Part shown: piece by piece, positions 61,086 through 64,000 of the stretch
How positions within the stretch are numbered: position 1 is the first letter of the stretch
How the letters are laid out: the number at the start of each line of letters is the position of its first letter
Assembly: GCA_017795105.1 (NCBI GenBank)
Contig: CP051247.1
Span: 930,001-994,000, forward strand
Direction of reading: 5' to 3'
DNA: 64,000 nucleotides
Source: Planctomycetaceae bacterium
GTDB lineage: Bacteria > Planctomycetota > Planctomycetia > Planctomycetales > Planctomycetaceae
Notes under the pieces: model-generated
Told to the model about the DNA's origin: nothing
Seen by the model: only the letters and a program-made list of their open reading frames with translations
Database searches by the model: none
Program-made: the position numbers and the translations under genes

Positions 61086-61886
61086 TTACGCAGCATGCAA
61101 TTCCTGTAAACGTTGACTCGCATCTCCGTGAACAAACGAATAAACACGGGGATCATCCGCCTCAAACGCCTCGTCGGCGGTCCCTTCGAAGATGATCTGA
61201 TCTTCTCCCGGTTGCAGTCGAGGAAGCGGATATAGCATCACGATGCGATCAGCCACCTTGCGAACGGTGTGCATATCGTGAGTCACGACGATGCTTGTCA
61301 CCGGTCGACGGCGCTGGACGGAGAGGATGAGCTCGTTAATCACGTCGCTCATGACCGGATCGAGCCCGGTCGTAGGTTCATCGTAGATGATGATTTCTGG
61401 ATCCATCGCCAGCGCGCGGGCCAGTCCGACCCGTTTTCTCATTCCGCCGGAAAGCTCCGCCGGCTTCTTCTCGGCCACATTCAACGGCAGCCCGACGTCT
61501 TTGATGCGTTCCAGGACGATTTCTTCAATCTCGGCTGCCTTCATCCGCGTGTTCTGCTTCAAACCAAAGGCGACGTTCTCGTAGACGTTAAGACTGTCAA
61601 ACAGCGCAGCCGACTGAAACAGATAACCGATCCGCAATCGCTGGCGACGCTTCTCGTTCGCCGACAGCTGTTGCACATCCCTGCCCTGCCAGTAGACATC
61701 GCCAGCGGAGGGGGCGATCATTCCGGCGAGCAGCTTGGTCGTCACGCTCTTGCCGCAGCCACTTTCTCCAATCACCACCAGCGTTTCGCCTGGATACACA
61801 TCCAGATTGATTCCACGCAGCACGTCCTGCGTGCCGAAGGTCCGATCGACCTGCCGCAATTCGAGAATCGGTTCTGCATCGTACAT
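61086..61886 (-). CDS. mlaF: MlaF-type ABC transporter ATPase
   Basis: A 266-residue ABC ATPase. Walker A is GESGCGKSVTTKLL, the Q-loop lies in YLFQSAALFD, the signature is LSGGMRKRVGLARALA, Walker B is IIIYDEPTTGLDP, and the H-loop is VVTHDM. The LSGGM variant together with AALFDSLNVYENVAFG identifies the MlaF/MkL group. AGGAG lies seven bases before the ATG. The gene is 20 bases downstream of the permease and drives lipid movement with it. Confidence 0.93.
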   Translation of the reverse strand: MYDAEPILELRQVDRTFGTQDVLRGINLDVYPGETLVVIGESGCGKSVTTKLLAGMIAPSAGDVYWQGRDVQQLSANEKRRQRLRIGYLFQSAALFDSLNVYENVAFGLKQNTRMKAAEIEEIVLERIKDVGLPLNVAEKKPAELSGGMRKRVGLARALAMDPEIIIYDEPTTGLDPVMSDVINELILSVQRRRPVTSIVVTHDMHTVRKVADRIVMLYPLPRLQPGEDQIIFEGTADEAFEADDPRVYSFVHGDASQRLQELHAA

Positions 61887-61906
61887 AACGCGTCTCCTGC
61901 CGGCTG

Positions 61907-62725
61907 CTAAACCGGATCCATCCAGAGATAGACCTGGGAAAGGATGACCCCGGCCAGGAAATCGAGAAACAGAATGAGCACAAACGAAAAGACAAAGGTC
62001 TGCGTCGCCGCGTTCCCCACGCCTTCGGCTCCTGCTCGGGCATGAAAACCGCGATGACAGGCGACCAGCGCGATTGCGGCTCCAAAGCCGAGGCTTTTGA
62101 CAATGCCGGAATAGAGATCGAGCAGCGTCACGTACTCAAAGGTATGGAACCAGTAGTAGTAACTGTTAATGTCCAGAACGGTGACCGAAAAGATCCAGCC
62201 ACAGAGCATGCCGGTGGTATCGGCGAGAATCGTAAGCAGCGGAATGAGCAGCACGCACCCCAGAAAACGGGGTACGACGAGATATTGAATCGGATCGGCT
62301 CCCAGGGCCTCGAGAGCGTCGATCTGTTCGGTCACCCGCATCGTGCCCAGCTCGGCTGCAATCGCACTGCCTACGCGACCGGCCAGCATCGTGGCGGCCA
62401 GAACCGGCCCGAGTTCTTTGACGAGGGTCATATTCACAACGGAACCGAGCCGAGACTCGAGATGCATGACGCGGAGCTGATCAAACGACTGAACTGCCAG
62501 CACCATCCCGATGAATCCGCCGGTCACCAGAACGACGGGGAGACTGAGAACGCCGATTTGATACAGATTCGGCCAGAGCACCGAGCCGCGGGGGATGCCG
62601 AACAGAGTCCAGCGGATCGCCATCAGCGAGAACAGCGTGAAGTCTCCGATCACGGCGATGGGGGCGACAATCTTTTCCCCCAACCACTCAAACGGGTTCC
62701 AGCGATGTTCGTAAGCGGTCGACAT
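61907..62725 (-). CDS. mlaE: MlaE-type ABC permease
   Basis: A 272-residue MlaE family permease with about five to six hydrophobic segments. Family blocks include GLVLAVQSFDQL-like FIGMVLAVQSFDQL, ELGPVLAATMLAGRVGSAIAAELGTMRVTEQIDALEALG, and the helix FVLILFLDFLAGVIL at the end. The EQIDALEALGADP motif contacts the ATPase. It is the first gene of the operon, with 251 bases upstream shared with the divergent small basic protein gene. The Shine-Dalgarno site is weak. Confidence 0.93.
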   Translation of the reverse strand: MSTAYEHRWNPFEWLGEKIVAPIAVIGDFTLFSLMAIRWTLFGIPRGSVLWPNLYQIGVLSLPVVLVTGGFIGMVLAVQSFDQLRVMHLESRLGSVVNMTLVKELGPVLAATMLAGRVGSAIAAELGTMRVTEQIDALEALGADPIQYLVVPRFLGCVLLIPLLTILADTTGMLCGWIFSVTVLDINSYYYWFHTFEYVTLLDLYSGIVKSLGFGAAIALVACHRGFHARAGAEGVGNAATQTFVFSFVLILFLDFLAGVILSQVYLWMDPV

Positions 62726-62976
62726 GCGGTCTACTTCAGAATCCCTTCAGGACGCAACGGGATCGCTCCTCGATCCCCGAGGCAGAAGCGTAGCGGATTT
62801 TCCGGATTGAGGGGAGGCGAATCTGGTCAGTTCCCGGAACGAAATCGGGCAGGCTGTTGCGTTTGACCACCTGTGAAGAGTTTTCTATAGTACGCCTTTG
62901 CTAGAGCCGCGAGGAGGGTCTCTCCAGCGGAGCAGATACCTCGTGAAACTGAACTTTTGAAGGTCAACTAACAACC

Positions 62977-63135
62977 ATGCCTCGTACCGAACGAGATCGG
63001 GAACTGTCCCGCCGCCGCAGCCGTAAAGCCAAGATCACCAAGCTCCGCGCCCGTTACGCCGCAGCCAAGAACGAGACGGAAAAGCAGGAAATCGTCGAGA
63101 AGGCTCGCCGACTGAGCCCGTTCATCGAGTTCTAA
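62977..63135 (+). CDS. 52-aa basic conserved-type protein (DUF6800-like)
   Basis: A 52-residue basic helical protein, MPRTERDRELSRRRSRKA followed by an alternating charged helix and ending in ARRLSPFIEF. I recognise the same pattern (MPRTERDREL, R-rich, ending in SPF) in a short planctomycete protein family that I believe is DUF6800; this assignment is from memory. High arginine/lysine content suggests RNA or ribosome contact. The ATG has only a distant AAGG upstream. A terminator hairpin 45 bases downstream indicates a monocistronic transcript. Confidence 0.75.
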   Translation: MPRTERDRELSRRRSRKAKITKLRARYAAAKNETEKQEIVEKARRLSPFIEF

Positions 63136-63179
63136 GTCCGGCTCGAGAGCGATTTCGCTCTGTACCGTCGAAATGCAGA

Positions 63180-63209
63180 AGGGCACCTCTTCAGGTGCCC
63201 TGTTTGTGT
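63180..63209 (+). terminator. Terminator of the small basic protein gene
   Basis: GGGCACCT (63181-63188), loop CTTC, and AGGTGCCC (63193-63200) form a perfect 8-bp stem followed by TGTTTGTGTG, a modest T-tract. It sits 45 bases after the stop at 63135. Confidence 0.7.
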
Positions 63210-63393
63210 GCGCCCTCCGAAAATGGCGACTCCGAAATCAATACGGTCCGTAGAGGTCACGGAGATACGATCAGGAGACCAGACGTTCCGGTATGGGCGA
63301 CTCACGACACGACACCCCGCCGATCCCTACCCTAAGCGTGGATGAGGTTTCTTCGCGATCGGATGATATCACCCCGCAGCCCTCCCAGTGGGC

Positions 63394-64000
63394 TTAACGG
63401 AAGCGGAAGCCGACGATCTGGCCCTGCATGCCCTGGAAGCGGATCGCGAACTCGGCTGTGATCGTGCCCATTTCTCCCTTGAGCTCGTAGAACAAATCGA
63501 TCTGCTCCAGTCGCTCGTCTTCCAGGATCGTCAGCTTAGCCTGCTTGAAGGCGACCTCGGTCTGCTGGCCGATCGTCTGCTGCACTTTCTGGTGATAGCC
63601 TTCGAGCGTCTCGGCTTCGAGCTGGCTGGCGACCTGCTCATGCAGCAGCGTCAGGCAGTTTTCGTAGTCGCCGGTCTTCATCGCCGACAGGAACTCCTCC
63701 GCGCGATCCCGGTACATCTTCAGGCTGAGGGGCCGCTGGAACCAGTTCGTCATCTGGTCCGACTGAACTTCGAAGGAAACGATGTAGTTATTCAGGACTG
63801 TCAGCGAAACTCGAGCCGTCCCTTTGGTGAAACTGACCGTTGACTGCATCTCCTGGCGATCATCGGTCGTGATATCCGTGACCGGAAACACGGCTTCGAC
63901 CTGCCCCAGCCGATAAGAAACCGCCTGCATCCAGCACTCTAGAATCGGCTTGTCGATTCGCTCGGCCAGCTTCGGATGCATCAGCCCGAGCAGCCCTTCG
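63394..64000 (-). CDS. Hypothetical protein, 5' end outside the window
   Basis: The frame is open from the right edge to a stop at 63394. The ATG at 63981 may be the start, but upstream codons continue in frame (EGLLGL before MHPKL), so the protein is probably longer. The visible ~200 residues have no membrane segment. A central helical stretch (AEEFLSAMKTGDYENCLTLL) followed by GYHQKVQQTIGQQTEV and beta-rich ends resembles DUF3887/NTF2-like domains, which are often found in secreted or lipoprotein enzymes. I give no function. Confidence 0.65.
   Translation of the reverse strand, partial: EGLLGLMHPKLAERIDKPILECWMQAVSYRLGQVEAVFPVTDITTDDRQEMQSTVSFTKGTARVSLTVLNNYIVSFEVQSDQMTNWFQRPLSLKMYRDRAEEFLSAMKTGDYENCLTLLHEQVASQLEAETLEGYHQKVQQTIGQQTEVAFKQAKLTILEDERLEQIDLFYELKGEMGTITAEFAIRFQGMQGQIVGFRFR

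Overview
The window looks like chromosome from a planctomycete (Planctomycetes/Planctomycetota; genus not assignable by eye). Diagnostic signs are four DUF1549/DUF1553 proteins, three DUF1501 proteins with twin-arginine-type leaders, a DUF1583-type giant secreted protein, three ECF sigma factors sitting beside these families, a sulfatase, a short basic protein of a type I associate with planctomycetes, and REP-like repeats in the intergenic gaps. The DNA is moderately GC-rich and genes lie on both strands in long collinear runs. I see no transposase, integrase, phage gene, CRISPR array or rRNA, so this is core-like rather than mobile DNA.

Layout. 1-10965 (minus): an eight-gene run starting with an ECF sigma factor, then a membrane anti-sigma-like/DUF1549/DUF1553 fusion, DUF1501, a secreted EF-hand protein, MoxR ATPase, DUF58, a BatA/VWA membrane protein and a cut-off membrane protein. 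11261-19196: a 1818-aa secreted DUF1583/beta-propeller protein, a BASS-type transporter and two small proteins. 19324-25471: an AraC regulator divergent from aldo-keto reductase, zinc dehydrogenase, tagaturonate epimerase and sulfatase, ending in a strong terminator. This reads as a pathway from a sulfated sugar, best fitting L-galactose, to D-fructuronate. 25493-26144: tandem repeats and a terminator. 26165-32782 (minus): ECF sigma, FecR-LamG, cytochrome-type DUF1549/DUF1553, DUF1501. 33239-37947: a receiver/HATPase fusion, a Tat-exported solute-binding protein without ABC partners, and a hybrid histidine kinase. 37967-42973: a small membrane protein, a five-bladed-propeller glycosidase-like protein, a Sel1-repeat membrane protein and a cupin-like protein. 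43322-43408: tRNA-Ser(CGA).

43554-47427 has a sigma-54 flavour: a sigma-54-like promoter before a four-helix membrane protein, a predicted three-way-junction RNA, a PAS/AAA/Fis regulator lacking the GAFTGA loop, repeats, and rpoN on the opposite strand. 47606-50507 is the classical dnaX-ybaB-recR run; dnaX carries a nine-A slippery tract that would give a short gamma form. 50557-52501: a FabH-like ketosynthase and a DUF309-like protein. 53476-59389: a third DUF1549/DUF1501/ECF set with a perfect terminator inside it. 59534-59752: a consensus sigma-54 promoter and a 54-aa single-helix membrane protein. 59835-62725: an MlaD-MlaF-MlaE lipid-transport operon. 62977-64000: a 52-aa basic protein and a cut-off hypothetical protein.

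Most worth following up: the ECF / anti-sigma-DUF1549-DUF1553 fusions as a possible surface-signalling system; the L-galactose-type sugar cluster; the solute-binding-protein/hybrid-kinase trio; and the sigma-54 promoter, three-way-junction and dnaX slippage elements.
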